Positions 51,144 to 61,104 of a DNA stretch of 64,000 nucleotides are shown here, one piece after another. Below the pieces are notes generated by a model, which made no database searches, had not been told where the DNA came from, and was given only the letters and a program-made list of their open reading frames with translations. The position numbers and the translations under genes are program-made. Each line of letters begins with the position of its first letter. Positions within the stretch are counted from its first letter, which is position 1. Source of the DNA: Zelonia costaricensis (Eukaryota; Euglenozoa; Kinetoplastea; Trypanosomatida; Trypanosomatidae); assembly GCA_030849075.1 (NCBI GenBank), contig JASAOO010003538.1:39922-103921 (forward strand). The letters run 5' to 3'.

Positions 51144-53447
51144 ATGTCCTCCGTGGCGATGCACCGCCTCTCCACCCTCTCGGAGGGGGAGCTGTCCTTC
51201 TACCAGTCCACGCTGTACCAGCTCATCCAGGACGCCCCCATCGAGGCCAAGCCGGGGCGCGAGATGATGCGGACGCTGCGCAAGGAGCTCGTGTGGTCAA
51301 TGGAGCACGACGAGTGCCCCGAGTACTGTGCCGCGCTGGCCGACCTGTACAAGACTGTCACGGACACCCTCGTCTCGGCGGCCCACCGCAGCGCCCCGCA
51401 CGAGCTCATCAACCGCACGACGAGCGACTGCCGCGTCGTGACGGACGAGGACGAGTACCAGTTCCACCAGGACGAGGGCTTCTTCGACGACGACGAGGAC
51501 GACGAGATGGAGTCGAACAGCGACGCCAAGTCCATCGCCCGCGACGCGGAGCAGAAGCAGCGCAAGCGGGAGGAGACGAAGCGGAAGCGCCGCGAGGAGG
51601 AGGACATGCTGATGCGGGAGCGCAAGGTCACGGATGAGAAGGGCAACCAGTACCAGACGCTAGGCCCTTTCCCAGCGCCACGGCTCACGGTGCGGGCGCC
51701 GACGAACACGTTCCCGAGCCGCAAGGCGCTGCAGCACCGCACCATTGTCGAGACGCCGTCGCCGACGCCGTCGTCGTCTGACGATGACGAGGACATGAAC
51801 CAGCTGATGAGCAGCCACTCCGTCGAGGGCGGCGAGGCGGTCAACCACCTCACGGACTTCCTGCAGCCTCTCTCCATCGACTCCCTCAAGAAGGTCGGCG
51901 AGAGCGCCAAGGCGAAGTTGCGCCCCTCCTCACCGCACGACGAGTTTGTTTCGCAGATCGTGAAGACGGCGGTGCGACTCGGCTGCGAGAAGGCGTGCGT
52001 CTTGATGGAGAAGCAGAAGATCATTGAGGACATGACGTCGCACGTGCAGACGGGGCCGCTGCCGACGGCGGCCAGCATCGACTTCCTCAACACGCTGCCG
52101 GACCACTTGAAGCAGTCGCTTGGCGGCGTGCTGGGGCTGCCGCAGGAGAAGCCGCCGGTGGAGGACATGTGGGAGCGCATGGTCGCCATGGGCTTCCTCT
52201 CCGTGCTCACGAACCTGCGCCTGAAGCCGCTCAAGAAGATCGCCAACGAGCTCAGCATCGTGCTGCCCGACACGAACTCGACGGAGAAGTTCTGCGAGTC
52301 GATCGTCTTCGCGGCCTTCCCGCGGGAGCGCGCCCGTGCAAAGTTCTCGCGTGCGAAGCAGAAGAAGGTGAAGTTCACGGTGCCGCCGGACAGCATGAAC
52401 GTCAAGGGCGACATGGGCTTCGTCACGTTTCACGTCAACAACATATCCATGCTGACGAAGGAGTCGGAGCGCCACTACTCGCCGGAGTTCAACTTCGCCA
52501 ACCTCAAGTGGAGCCTGCTGTGCATGACGAACAAGGAGTCGCTGGCGCTGTACCTGTGCCAGACCGGCAGTGTGCACTGCAAGTTCCTCATCACCGTCGT
52601 GAACAAGCTCAACCCGGACGACTCCATCTGCAACGAGGGCACGCAAAGCTTCTCGGCCATGTCGCAGGAGAACGACTGGGGCTTCAACAACGTGATCAAG
52701 TTTGCCGAGCTCATGAACCCCGACCAAGGCTTCGTCACGCTGGACGACGACAGCATCACCATCGAGGTGGGCATCGTGCTTGTGGAGCCGCTCAAGACGG
52801 CCCCGGCGCGCGAGAAGGCGCCGGCCGTCAAGGAGAAGAAGCATGAGCCGCGCGTGGACGAGGCGGCGATGCTGCAGCTGCTGGCGGACGAGAAGGTGGA
52901 GCAGACGCGCAAGAAGCTGAAGCAGGAGATCAACAAGACGGTGCGCGAGGAGGACAAGACGCGCAAGGAGCTCGTCCAGCGCGCCACTAAGACGTACCAC
53001 GACATGTGCGACCGCCTGCGGCAGGAGACGAAGCGGACGCAGAAGGACGTGGCGGACCGCGAGCGCAAGGAGGAGCAGGAGCGGCAGCGCGAGCTGGACA
53101 AGATCCGGCAGGCGCAGGAGCAGACGGCGGAGCTGAAGGGCCGGCTGCAGTCGCTCAAGAAGGAGAACGCGGAGCTGCTGCAATCGAAGCAGGAGGCGAC
53201 GCAGAAGGCGAAGGACGCCAAGAAGAACAGCGAGCGCATTGCCCAGGAGCTGAAGTTTGCCGCGGACGGGGTGCAGTCGACGCAGCAGAAATTGAAGGCA
53301 CTCGAGAAGAAGATCGCCGCGGCGAAGACCCGTTACGAGGGCATCGTCGCCGAGGAGCCAGATACGCCCAGCCCGTCCGACGACGAGAACGACCTCATGA
53401 GCGAGGACCTGACCCGTTTCATCAACCAGATGACGGACGACATCTAA
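51144..53447 (+). CDS. MATH-domain protein with long C-terminal coiled coil
   Basis: Predicted 767-residue protein. Residues 1-90 are helical. An acidic-basic region (FFDDDEDDEMES, then KQRKREETKRKRREEE) spans about 110-155. Residues about 255-400 form a further helical region. Residues about 405-550 resemble a MATH/TRAF fold of eight strands (VTFHVNNISMLTKE, FNFANLKWSLLCMTN, LALYLCQTG, FLITVVNKL, DWGFNNVIKFAEL, DDDSITIEVGIVLVEP). From about 565 to 735 it is an almost continuous charged coiled coil, ending with an acidic tail. MATH domains bind short peptides on partner proteins, and the coiled coil should drive oligomerisation, so a cytoskeletal or scaffold role is likely. No RING, BTB or peptidase domain accompanies the MATH domain, unlike TRAF, SPOP or USP7. 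Start ATG follows C/T-rich DNA. Confidence 0.88.
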   Translation: MSSVAMHRLSTLSEGELSFYQSTLYQLIQDAPIEAKPGREMMRTLRKELVWSMEHDECPEYCAALADLYKTVTDTLVSAAHRSAPHELINRTTSDCRVVTDEDEYQFHQDEGFFDDDEDDEMESNSDAKSIARDAEQKQRKREETKRKRREEEDMLMRERKVTDEKGNQYQTLGPFPAPRLTVRAPTNTFPSRKALQHRTIVETPSPTPSSSDDDEDMNQLMSSHSVEGGEAVNHLTDFLQPLSIDSLKKVGESAKAKLRPSSPHDEFVSQIVKTAVRLGCEKACVLMEKQKIIEDMTSHVQTGPLPTAASIDFLNTLPDHLKQSLGGVLGLPQEKPPVEDMWERMVAMGFLSVLTNLRLKPLKKIANELSIVLPDTNSTEKFCESIVFAAFPRERARAKFSRAKQKKVKFTVPPDSMNVKGDMGFVTFHVNNISMLTKESERHYSPEFNFANLKWSLLCMTNKESLALYLCQTGSVHCKFLITVVNKLNPDDSICNEGTQSFSAMSQENDWGFNNVIKFAELMNPDQGFVTLDDDSITIEVGIVLVEPLKTAPAREKAPAVKEKKHEPRVDEAAMLQLLADEKVEQTRKKLKQEINKTVREEDKTRKELVQRATKTYHDMCDRLRQETKRTQKDVADRERKEEQERQRELDKIRQAQEQTAELKGRLQSLKKENAELLQSKQEATQKAKDAKKNSERIAQELKFAADGVQSTQQKLKALEKKIAAAKTRYEGIVAEEPDTPSPSDDENDLMSEDLTRFINQMTDDI

Positions 53448-53716
53448 GGTCCAACGAGCGCCGTCGGCTTCTTTCCCGTGCGCTCCTCTTTCTCCATGCT
53501 TCTCTCTCTTCCAAGCACACCACCGCCCCGACTCCGCGCCTCCTCAGCCCGGCTGTCCGCCTCGCCGCCGCCGCCGTCGTCCTCCGTCGTCCTCCAAAAC
53601 CTCCTTGCTCTCTTGACTCCCGTCACACGCGCCCTACTGCCGAGCGGCGACTTGCAGCGCTGCCTTACGTGTTGCCAAAGCCGTGCGCGCGTTGATGTGC
53701 GGTGTGAAGCACGTCT

Positions 53717-53754
<38 letters not shown>

Positions 53755-54557
53755 CTGTGCGGCGAGGCGGCGAGGCGGGGAGCAGACCCCCGTCTCTCCG
53801 CCCCCGCCACCCGTTTCGGGCCGGTGTCCGTGCTGCGGTTGGCCGTTCATCGGGAGCCGCGACAGGCACGCGCGCAACCTGATGCTGAATCCCTGCACGC
53901 CCTAAGGCGCCGCAGCTGTCCTGCCCCTTCCCTATGTGTGTTGTTTCTCGACTTGTAAGCCCAAACTCACCGCAGCGCCTTCCTTTTCTCCCAGCTCGAT
54001 GAGCGCGGGACCGCTGCCGGCGGTGCGGGGCTCCACCGCAGTGGGGCCTCTCGCAGCTGCGTGATGCCGTGTCTGCCCGCGCGCTGGAGTTGTGCAGCGA
54101 GTGCTCCGGGCACCTCCTTGGCCTGCACCTCGGAGGAGGCACCGTGATGTTGGCTTGCGTTGGGCAGGCGCGAGTGTGCGCCTTGCGGCTGGAGCAACTG
54201 CGTGGTGGCCTGGCCGCGTGTTCTTGTGCCGCCATCGAATGCCTCCGTCCCTCCCCCTTTCTCGTGTGCCCCGTCAACCTCGCTCCCGGCGTGGCGCACT
54301 CACACGTCATCGCTTGCACCGTCGTCACCTCCGTCTCTGTCCCCTCCCCGTCTTCTGCTCCGCTGCGGTGCGCGCTGTGCCGGTCCACAGCAGCGCGACT
54401 TCTCCAGCATTCTACCGCAGCTCGCATCGGCCACTCTTCTCCCATTTTGAGTCCCCACGAACCAGGAATCTGCAGCCGCTCTCCTCCCCTTACACGCCAC
54501 CGCGTTGCACACCGCCCCGCTTAGCCGTGCATCAACACAAGCGCGCGGCACTCAGAC
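53448..54557. other. Intergenic region with GT microsatellite and an orphan Cys-rich frame
   Basis: No complete gene seen. It holds (GT)n at 53722-53753 and a short ATG-less frame ending at 53905 with a zinc-finger-like cysteine pattern. C/T-rich DNA precedes the next gene. Confidence 0.5.
53722..53753 (+). repeat. (GT)n microsatellite
   Basis: Uninterrupted GT dinucleotides about 275 bases after the MATH gene stop. Confidence 0.9.
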
Positions 54558-54983
54558 ATGAACATCAACAACCCGAACGTGCCGCCCGTTGCGGCTGGCG
54601 TGCTTTATGGCCTCTCGCTAGTGCTCTTCATTGACGGCATCGTGCTGGCGCAGAAGGAGGAATCCAAGGCGAACCGCTTCTCCTTCGTGCAGTGCATCCC
54701 CGCCATCTTCTCCACCGTCGGGCTCATGCTGCTGCATCTCGTATCGCCGTCTGAGGTGAAGGAGGGCGAAGGCCGGGGCCGCGTGCTGCTCTTCATGTCG
54801 TGGCTCGCCATGTTCGGCTCCAGCGTCGGTGCCCTCGCGATCGTCTTCTTCTGCTACACCGGCCAGCAGACTCGCACGCGCGCTGCGCCCGGTGTGTCGC
54901 TGGTGCTGTACACGTGCCTCGCCCCCATTACAACGTCGCTGCTGTGGTGGAGCCGCCGGGCGAGCGAAGGCGACGAGTGGTGA
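54558..54983 (+). CDS. TMEM50 (UPF0220)-like four-helix membrane protein
   Basis: Predicted 141-residue protein with four hydrophobic segments: about 10-31 (VAAGVLYGLSLVLFIDGIVLA), 43-62 (QCIPAIFSTVGLMLLHLV), 75-100 (VLLFMSWLAMFGSSVGALAIVFF) and 110-131 (GVSLVLYTCLAPITTSLLWW). The helix-1 G-x-LF-x-D-G pattern, the FVQCIPAIFSTVGLMLLHLVS segment and the overall length fit the TMEM50A/B family. Family members are ER/Golgi membrane proteins, TMEM50B being proposed as a cornichon-associated factor; the precise role is unclear. There is no cleavable signal peptide. The ATG at 54558 is the first in the frame after a stop-rich, C/T-rich leader. Confidence 0.9.
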   Translation: MNINNPNVPPVAAGVLYGLSLVLFIDGIVLAQKEESKANRFSFVQCIPAIFSTVGLMLLHLVSPSEVKEGEGRGRVLLFMSWLAMFGSSVGALAIVFFCYTGQQTRTRAAPGVSLVLYTCLAPITTSLLWWSRRASEGDEW

Positions 54984-55894
54984 GGGGAGCCGCAGCGGTG
55001 CGCGTCTTCCTGACTTGCCCTTTGTGCGCCCCGCAGCTCCTGTGGACGCGATGTTGCGTGCGCGTGTCTGTGACTGTGTGTGTGTGTGTCTTCAGCAGCG
55101 GCGCACCGTCGCCGTGCGTTTGCTTTGCCTTTCCTCGCTGCGTCGCGCCTCGGCACCCGGTGCCGGTGCCGTTCTCCCGTTTCTTGGCGCATGCCCCGCA
55201 TGCCCCGCATGCCCCCCCCTCTCCCTCTTGCTTCGGGCTGGCGCTTTCGTGCTTTCCAGCGACTGCATCCGCTCCCTCGTCGCCCGCTTTCTCTTCTCCC
55301 CTGTTTGTGCCATACGTTGGACGAAACTTGCGGCCCTTAACTGTGTGCCCCAAACACCGGCACAGCCAGCCAACGAGATCTGCAGAGCACGTGAGGTGCC
55401 CCCTTGCCGTGCTGTCTCCGCGGCAGTGGACGTGCTGCCCGTTGCCATCGTGCACGCCGGGGCCCGCGCACACACCGCAACGCCGCCGCGCACTCGCCGT
55501 TGATTCCGCAGTTGCAGTGGGACACAGCGACCCTCCCAGCGCTGCACGCTGAGCGGGAGGGCGAATAGGTGTCAGCACGCCGCCCTGCAACTGCTGTCCT
55601 CTTCGTGTTGAGACGGGACTCATGTACGCGGGTGTACTTGTCTGTGTCGTGTTGACCGCACTCCTTGGGCACCACCTCCTTCCCACCTCGCTTGCTTCCT
55701 GAATAGCGCCCGCGGCTTGCCCGCCACACCCGTCTGGCGAGCTGATACTTGATCGCGTCTTTACACACACACACACACACAAGCGCGCGTACACGCACAC
55801 ACAGGTGGCTGTGGCCGCAGCGGGGACTCTCGCGCGCTGCCCCGTGCATTGCTCTGACTCTGCGACTGACACGGCAGCCGCTGCTGTTGCCGTG
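54984..55894. other. Intergenic region
   Basis: No credible gene. A CCGCATGCC motif is repeated near 55196-55213, and a (CA)n stretch lies at 55763-55781. A CACAG at about 55800-55804 is a possible splice acceptor for the next gene. Confidence 0.55.
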
Positions 55895-56611
55895 ATGCGA
55901 CGCCTTCACCGCCGCTTCTCCTGCTCCGCCGCGGTGCTTCGCTTTTTTAGCAGCGACGAGCGCTTCGGCAAGGAGCTGGGCTTTGGGCACAAGATGCGCG
56001 ACATCCCCGTGCTTACGGGAAATCCGCGGCCTGTGGCGCGTGAGGAGGCGTGGCGCTGCGCGTACAAACTCAGCGACCGCATGGAGTACGTGGTGCGCGA
56101 CGTCCTCGCGAAGAACAACTGGACCGCGGTGGAGGTGGAGCGGGAGATGTCGCAGATCTTCGAGCGCAAGGACGTGGGCAGCCGCTCCTCGCTCAACACG
56201 TGGTCGACCGTGGAGGAGTTCCAGCGCACGCCGTGGTACCGCCGCTACAAGCCGACAGACGACACGGTCGCCAAGTACATCTCCTACGAGGCGATGAAGC
56301 TGCTGGAGGCGGCCCTTATCCCGCCCTCGCTGCGCGTTGACCCGTACGCCCACCTGCGCAAGCGCCACATGGAGGACAACTGGATGAATGACAAGTTCTC
56401 CGAGGACTCGGCTAAGTACATCACCCGCGAGCGTCTCGCGCAGCAGACGAAGGGGATGCCGCAGTACGGGCAGATGAGCCGTGCCCGGTACCTGCAGTTC
56501 GAGAAGCGCTTCCGGGAGATGCACGGGTCCAACCTGCACGCCAACGAGGTATACGCCGCCTGGCTCACCTCACTGAACGACAAGACCGGCGCCCAGCGTC
56601 CTGGCTCTTGA
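55895..56611 (+). CDS. Probable mitochondrial protein, function unknown
   Basis: Predicted 238-residue basic protein. The N-terminus (MRRLHRRFSCSAAVLRFFSS) is a typical mitochondrial presequence. The remainder is charged and mostly helical with aromatic clusters (EEFQRTPWYRRYKPTDD, HLRKRHMEDNWMNDKFSED, MSRARYLQFEKRFREMH) and no membrane segment. This composition is seen in kinetoplastid-specific mitoribosomal and RNA-editing accessory proteins, but I recognise no family. The frame is open upstream to 55805 without the targeting-like composition, and the ATG at 55895 puts the presequence at the very N-terminus, which supports this start. Confidence 0.8.
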   Translation: MRRLHRRFSCSAAVLRFFSSDERFGKELGFGHKMRDIPVLTGNPRPVAREEAWRCAYKLSDRMEYVVRDVLAKNNWTAVEVEREMSQIFERKDVGSRSSLNTWSTVEEFQRTPWYRRYKPTDDTVAKYISYEAMKLLEAALIPPSLRVDPYAHLRKRHMEDNWMNDKFSEDSAKYITRERLAQQTKGMPQYGQMSRARYLQFEKRFREMHGSNLHANEVYAAWLTSLNDKTGAQRPGS

Positions 56612-57453
56612 GGTGCGAGGCAAGCAGCTGTGAAGAAACAGCGCTGTCCAGTCACGTTGGGTGTCGCCGCTGCCAAAAAAAAAAAACGAAAAGACGTGCC
56701 GCTGTCTTCTTCCGCTGGTGTCCTCAGCCGACCAGCGCACGCACCGCAGCCCCGCCCCACCCTCCCTTCTCCACAATTATGGCACTTACACAAGCCTTCG
56801 TCTTTTCTCCGTGCGGTGCCAGCATCGGCGCCCTTCAGCGCCTCATGCCCCCCTCCCGTCCCTCTTCACCCCCCCCCCCCAACTGCCGCACTGCCAAGAT
56901 GAATAGCAGCAACGCAACAGCCCACGTGGCTGCTTCTTTCATGCTCGCCTAGCCACTGGGGTGCGCGGGTAGCGGCGAGTGTGCCGTTCCTGCGCCATCG
57001 CAGAGTGTCCCCTGCACGCGCCGTCGCCACCGCCCTGAAGGACAGCCTGGCACGAGGGGCGGCGGGACGCGCGGGCGCACTCGACGCACGTGGATGCTGC
57101 TGACGCCTTCCGCTGCCCATACGCACCTTGCACTCCACCGTACGAACTCCGCGCCGCCGCGGCTGCTGACCGCCTTCTACTGCTATGACGCGCTCTCTTG
57201 CACTCACTCTCTTCTTCCATAACGCCATCGTCCCGGCAGGTCGCATGCGCCGCAGTCACGCTTAGCGCCGGCTCTGCATCTCCTCTTCTTCCTCTCTCAC
57301 GCCCACGCCCACGCCCCACCCCATCCCAGCGCAGGTCCGCTCCGGCACAGGTGGCCCGCCCGCCGCGTGACACCTCACCCCAATCGCTCCCAACGGAAGA
57401 GGCTCATCTGTGCCCGTCCACAACTGCCGCGGGACTGGCGCTTGGGCCGCATC
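56612..57453. other. Intergenic region with A run
   Basis: No gene seen. There is an A run at about 56675-56686, a C run near 56870-56880, and C/T-rich DNA around 57270-57330. The next frame is open to a GTG at 57367. Confidence 0.55.
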
Positions 57454-58194
57454 ATGCCGCCGCGACCGGCCAAGCAGCGCAAAGACGCCCCGCAGTACAC
57501 GCAGCCGCCGTCATCGCGCGAGCAGGTGTACAACGACATCGAGGAGCGACGCCTCAAGGAGTGGGAGAACTACCAGCGCGTCCACCGCTCGATGGACGAG
57601 GGGCACGCGAGCCGCATTTTTCTCGACATCGGTATCAGCGAGGCCCTCGCAGGGCGCCTGGTCGTGGAACTCTTCGATGACCTCGTGCCTGAGGCGTCCG
57701 CCCACTTCCGGCGCCTCGTCACCGGGGCGAGCGGCGTGCACGAGGCCACAGGGGTGAAGCTCGACTACCTCTACACCCCGCTCGAGCTCGTCGACCGCCA
57801 GCACGGGTACGCGCGCTTCGGCGACCTTCTTGCGTATGGCGTGCGTGTGGAGCCGCTGCGGCAGGAGACTTTCAAGGTGCGTCACACCACCCGCGGGCTG
57901 CTGACCATGACCGCCTACGGCCCGCACCTCTGCAACACTTCCTTCAGTATCACCCTTGGCGCCGCGCCGTCGCTGGATTACAAGCAGGTCGTGTTCGGCA
58001 AGGTCGTGGATGGGCTGCCGCTGCTGGAGAAGCTGGAGTCGCTGCCGTTGGACCCCGTCGGCCGCCCCTTGACACCCGCCATCATCGCGCTGTGCGGCAC
58101 CCTCACCGGGGAGCGGCCGCCCGGCAAATGGGCGCTCCGCTCATGTCGCACGAACGACGAGGAGGAGGCCGCCGCAGACGACACTCTCGAGTGA
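57454..58194 (+). CDS. Divergent cyclophilin-type protein, probably without isomerase activity
   Basis: Predicted 246-residue protein. Residues about 48-225 follow the cyclophilin fold: RIFLDIGISEALAGRLVVELFDDLVPEASAHFRRL, then F140-K-V-R-H-T-T-R-G-L-L-T-M-T (the family's KHT-G-LSMA strand), and D175-Y-K-Q-V-V-F-G-K-V-V-D-G (the HVVFGKV-G strand). Catalytic residues look lost. The FHR-x-x-x-x-FM-x-QGGD segment is replaced by YTPLELVDRQHGYARFGD. Positions matching human CypA F113, W121 and H126 read Ser165, Ser173 and Gln178, which would also weaken cyclosporin binding. The N-terminal 45 residues are basic and helical and the C-terminus is acidic. A structural or adaptor role is inferred. The ATG at 57454 is the first in frame. 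Confidence 0.88.
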   Translation: MPPRPAKQRKDAPQYTQPPSSREQVYNDIEERRLKEWENYQRVHRSMDEGHASRIFLDIGISEALAGRLVVELFDDLVPEASAHFRRLVTGASGVHEATGVKLDYLYTPLELVDRQHGYARFGDLLAYGVRVEPLRQETFKVRHTTRGLLTMTAYGPHLCNTSFSITLGAAPSLDYKQVVFGKVVDGLPLLEKLESLPLDPVGRPLTPAIIALCGTLTGERPPGKWALRSCRTNDEEEAAADDTLE

Positions 58195-58820
58195 CGTGAC
58201 CGTGTCACGCCTGAAGGCGGCGAAGGGCGCGTGGGCGCTGGTGAACCGCCAGCGCTGGCACCGCCTCTGTCGCCGCGACATGGCGGCTCGCTGCCCTCTG
58301 CTGTTGGCCCACTCCGTTCGCTGCCTCTCTCTCCATCTGGATCGATGTTCACTACCCCGGCGCCGTCGTGGAGACGCCCGCTTGCTGGCACCACACTAAC
58401 ACACAGAGAAGCACTAGGCAACCAGCGCATTCGCAAGCCTGTCTAGAACGGCGGGGAAAGAGCGGGAAAGCGCGGGGTCGCTCTGCACTGCCCACCAGAA
58501 GCACACGCGCACCACCTCTCCCTCCGATTTCAGGAGTGTGATGCGTGCGTAATCAATCCTGCGCATCGCACATACCGCGACGGAATCGGCGAGCACACTT
58601 TCACTTTCCCCGCACCGTTCTTCGCCCGGTGCTGCGCCACGGCACCTTCTGATGCCTCGTACCGCACGCCAGTGTTACTCGCTCACCCCCTCCTCATCCT
58701 CCTGGTCTCTCCTTCTCTGCCCCCGCACTACGATCGCTCCGTCCGCGCAGCCGACGCACCCGCCGCTACCGCCTTCACTCTCGTCTTTTTTCCTCTCTGC
58801 GCTCCTCTTGCAGCTCTCGT
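58195..58820. other. Intergenic region with strong acceptor
   Basis: No gene seen. C/T-rich sequence from 58680 leads into the acceptor-like tract at 58813. Confidence 0.6.
58772..58813 (+). promoter_or_regulatory. Probable trans-splice acceptor
   Basis: C/T tract with a T6 run ends in TTGCAG, 7 bases before the ATG at 58821. Confidence 0.6.
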
Positions 58821-60110
58821 ATGGCCCAAGACGCCCCCGCCAGTCCCACGGCGGCCACGACGCCTCGGTATAGCCCAGTGCCGCTCTGGTCGAGGGCGAA
58901 GTTCCTCTGCCTGCACGTGTTCTGCGCCGCCGTGGTAGACCTCTGGCCACGCCTGCTGCGCCTCTGCACGGGCGCGGCGTTCAGGGCCGAGAGGGCGCAC
59001 GTCTACGGCGCACCCGAGGCGCGGGCTCCGTTCCGGCTGGACGCGTTCGATGGCATGCCCTACCCCGACCCGCCGTACAGCGGGCACGCGGCGACGATCC
59101 TCTGCGCCTTCCGCCCCCACCACCACATCCAGTACCGGCGTCTGACGCACCGCAGCTCCGACCACAACCCGATGTGCGTTGACTGGTTTCTCACCCGTGC
59201 CTTCAAGGCCAAGGGCGTGTTCGTGATTGTGCCAGGCCTCGCGTCGTCGTCCGCGACCAACTACATCGAGCACTTTGTGTGGTTCGCCGCGGCGCACGAC
59301 TTCCACTGCGTTGTCTTCAACTCACGCGGCATGGGCGACACCAAAGTCGAAACGCCGCGCCTCATGTCGGGGCAGTGGACGGACGACTTGCGCGCGCTTG
59401 TCGCCAGCGGCCCCCTCTCTCGGGCCGCCATCGCCGAGACGTGCGGCGTCGCTGGTCTGCCCATCGTCGGCATCGGCTTCAGCCTGGGCGGCGTCATCCT
59501 CGCCAAGTTCGCCGCCGAGGAGTGCCTCGCTGGCCGCCCGCTCTCGATGGACGCGGTCATGATTGTGAACTCCCCGCTCGACTGCATCGACTCGAGCACG
59601 CGCATGAGCCGCGGTATCAGCAAGGTGATGTACCAGCCAAGCATGGTTAGGGGCCTCGTGGCGTACGCGCGGCGGCACGCGGAGGTGCTTCCAAAACTGC
59701 CCGGCCTCGCGCCGGAGGTGCACGCCGCCTTTGCCACCGGCCTTCCAGAGCTGGTACTGGGCAAAGTGAAGTCCGTGCGGGACTTCGACATGTTCATCAC
59801 AGCCCCGACGCTTGGCTTTGCGTCCCCCGAGGCGTACTACAGCCACATCTCCCCCGTTGAGTGGCTGCCGCACATCCAGGTGCCGGTGCTGTGCATCAGC
59901 GCCGCAGACGACCCGGTGACAGGCGTGCCGCCGATGCAGCGGATGCAGAGCATCATGGATGCCAACAGGAACATCGCACTGCTTATATTCCCACATGGCG
60001 GCCACATCGGCTACGTGCGCGGGTTCGTGGCGGAGTGGGGCGGGTCGGAGACGGTGATGGAGAGGACCGTCTTCGAGGCCGCCGCCGCGGTTGTGGTCGC
60101 CCAAGGTTAG
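58821..60110 (+). CDS. Alpha/beta hydrolase of the ABHD1/ABHD3 (YheT) family
   Basis: Predicted 429-residue serine hydrolase. A hydrophobic segment at about 24-44 (WSRAKFLCLHVFCAAVVDLW) may anchor it in a membrane, as in ABHD3. The hydrolase core begins near 85 (PPYSGHAATILCAF). It shows VFVIVPGLASSS (oxyanion region), the nucleophile elbow G219-F-S221-L-G-G224, the acid in SAADDPVTG (D363 or D364) and the catalytic His in FPHGGHIGYV (H395). Family members hydrolyse acyl esters, ABHD3 cleaving medium-chain phosphatidylcholines; the substrate here is not determined. All triad elements are present, so an active enzyme is expected. Start follows a strong splice-acceptor tract with a 7-base leader. 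Confidence 0.92.
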   Translation: MAQDAPASPTAATTPRYSPVPLWSRAKFLCLHVFCAAVVDLWPRLLRLCTGAAFRAERAHVYGAPEARAPFRLDAFDGMPYPDPPYSGHAATILCAFRPHHHIQYRRLTHRSSDHNPMCVDWFLTRAFKAKGVFVIVPGLASSSATNYIEHFVWFAAAHDFHCVVFNSRGMGDTKVETPRLMSGQWTDDLRALVASGPLSRAAIAETCGVAGLPIVGIGFSLGGVILAKFAAEECLAGRPLSMDAVMIVNSPLDCIDSSTRMSRGISKVMYQPSMVRGLVAYARRHAEVLPKLPGLAPEVHAAFATGLPELVLGKVKSVRDFDMFITAPTLGFASPEAYYSHISPVEWLPHIQVPVLCISAADDPVTGVPPMQRMQSIMDANRNIALLIFPHGGHIGYVRGFVAEWGGSETVMERTVFEAAAAVVVAQG

Positions 60111-61104
60111 GGCCGCTCCACCGCCTCGCCCCCTCCTTTCCATCGTACACCGGTGAGGCGGCGGCACTGCCTGGCGCGTGCACAGCTGCGGCGCTGTGTT
60201 GATTCGCGGGGCCCTCGTCGCACTGGAAAGCGATGAGACGCCCGCGTCGACGCGGCGTGCATCGCGGTGGTGTGCGACCAGACCACTCCACCGTCCGCCG
60301 CTCCTCTCCTTCGCTCTCTTCTTTGCGACGCCTCCGCGGCGGCGGGGCGGCGTGCGCCAAGGGTGTTGAGAGACCGCGTTGCCTCTGCGGCAGTTGTCGT
60401 GTGTGCCTGCGGCGCGGGGGCCGTATCCCCGCAGCTCCCCCGCCGCAGCTCGCATTTTCGCCTCAATCTCATCCGCGGCTCCCATTTATGCCTGCCGCTC
60501 ACCGCACCAGTGCCACTCCCGTGCCGCGTGCACGCGTGGGGTGGGTCCGTGCAGTTGTGCATGCGGCGCCTACGTGGGCCTCGTCCCAGCTGACCACGGC
60601 GGCGATCCACGCGCCGCGCATGTCGAAGCGCGGCAGCGACCTCGACACGCTGCAGAGAGGAGAACGGAAAGAAAACAAGAGCGGTCAAACCTCCTGCACA
60701 GCAGCGGCGTTGTCTACGCGGCTGCGCGCCGATAGCTTCTCCACACACTGTGGCACAGACTGGACGCGTGTCCTGGGGAGGGGTGGGGGTGGCTCTCACA
60801 CGCTTCGAGCCGCCCCTTTCCTGCAGCTGCGCGTCTCCATCACAGTTCGGTTTACATGCGCTGGCGCCCTCGAGACTGCGCCACCCCCACCCCCTGCTCT
60901 CTCCTTGCTGCCGCTGCGCGCTCTCTCAGCGTTGAGCTCAGCCAAACCCCCGTCCTTGACCGCACGCACGTCTCACACTCGATCCCTGCAGCAGCCAGTG
61001 CGCTCTCCCCTCGTGCACCCCCACCTACCCACCCACACCCACACGGCAGCACCTGGGCTCCCTACCCGATACCTCCCCACCCCATCCCCCCTCTCCGCTC
61101 CACC
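60111..61104. other. Intergenic region
   Basis: No credible gene. C/T-rich tracts lie at 60290-60330 and 60880-61100, with repeated CCACC and CCCCACC elements just before the next ATG. Confidence 0.55.

Noticed and set aside
55196..55213. CCGCATGCC tandem motif considered as a regulatory repeat
   Set aside because: Only two short copies in low-complexity DNA; too little to support a function.
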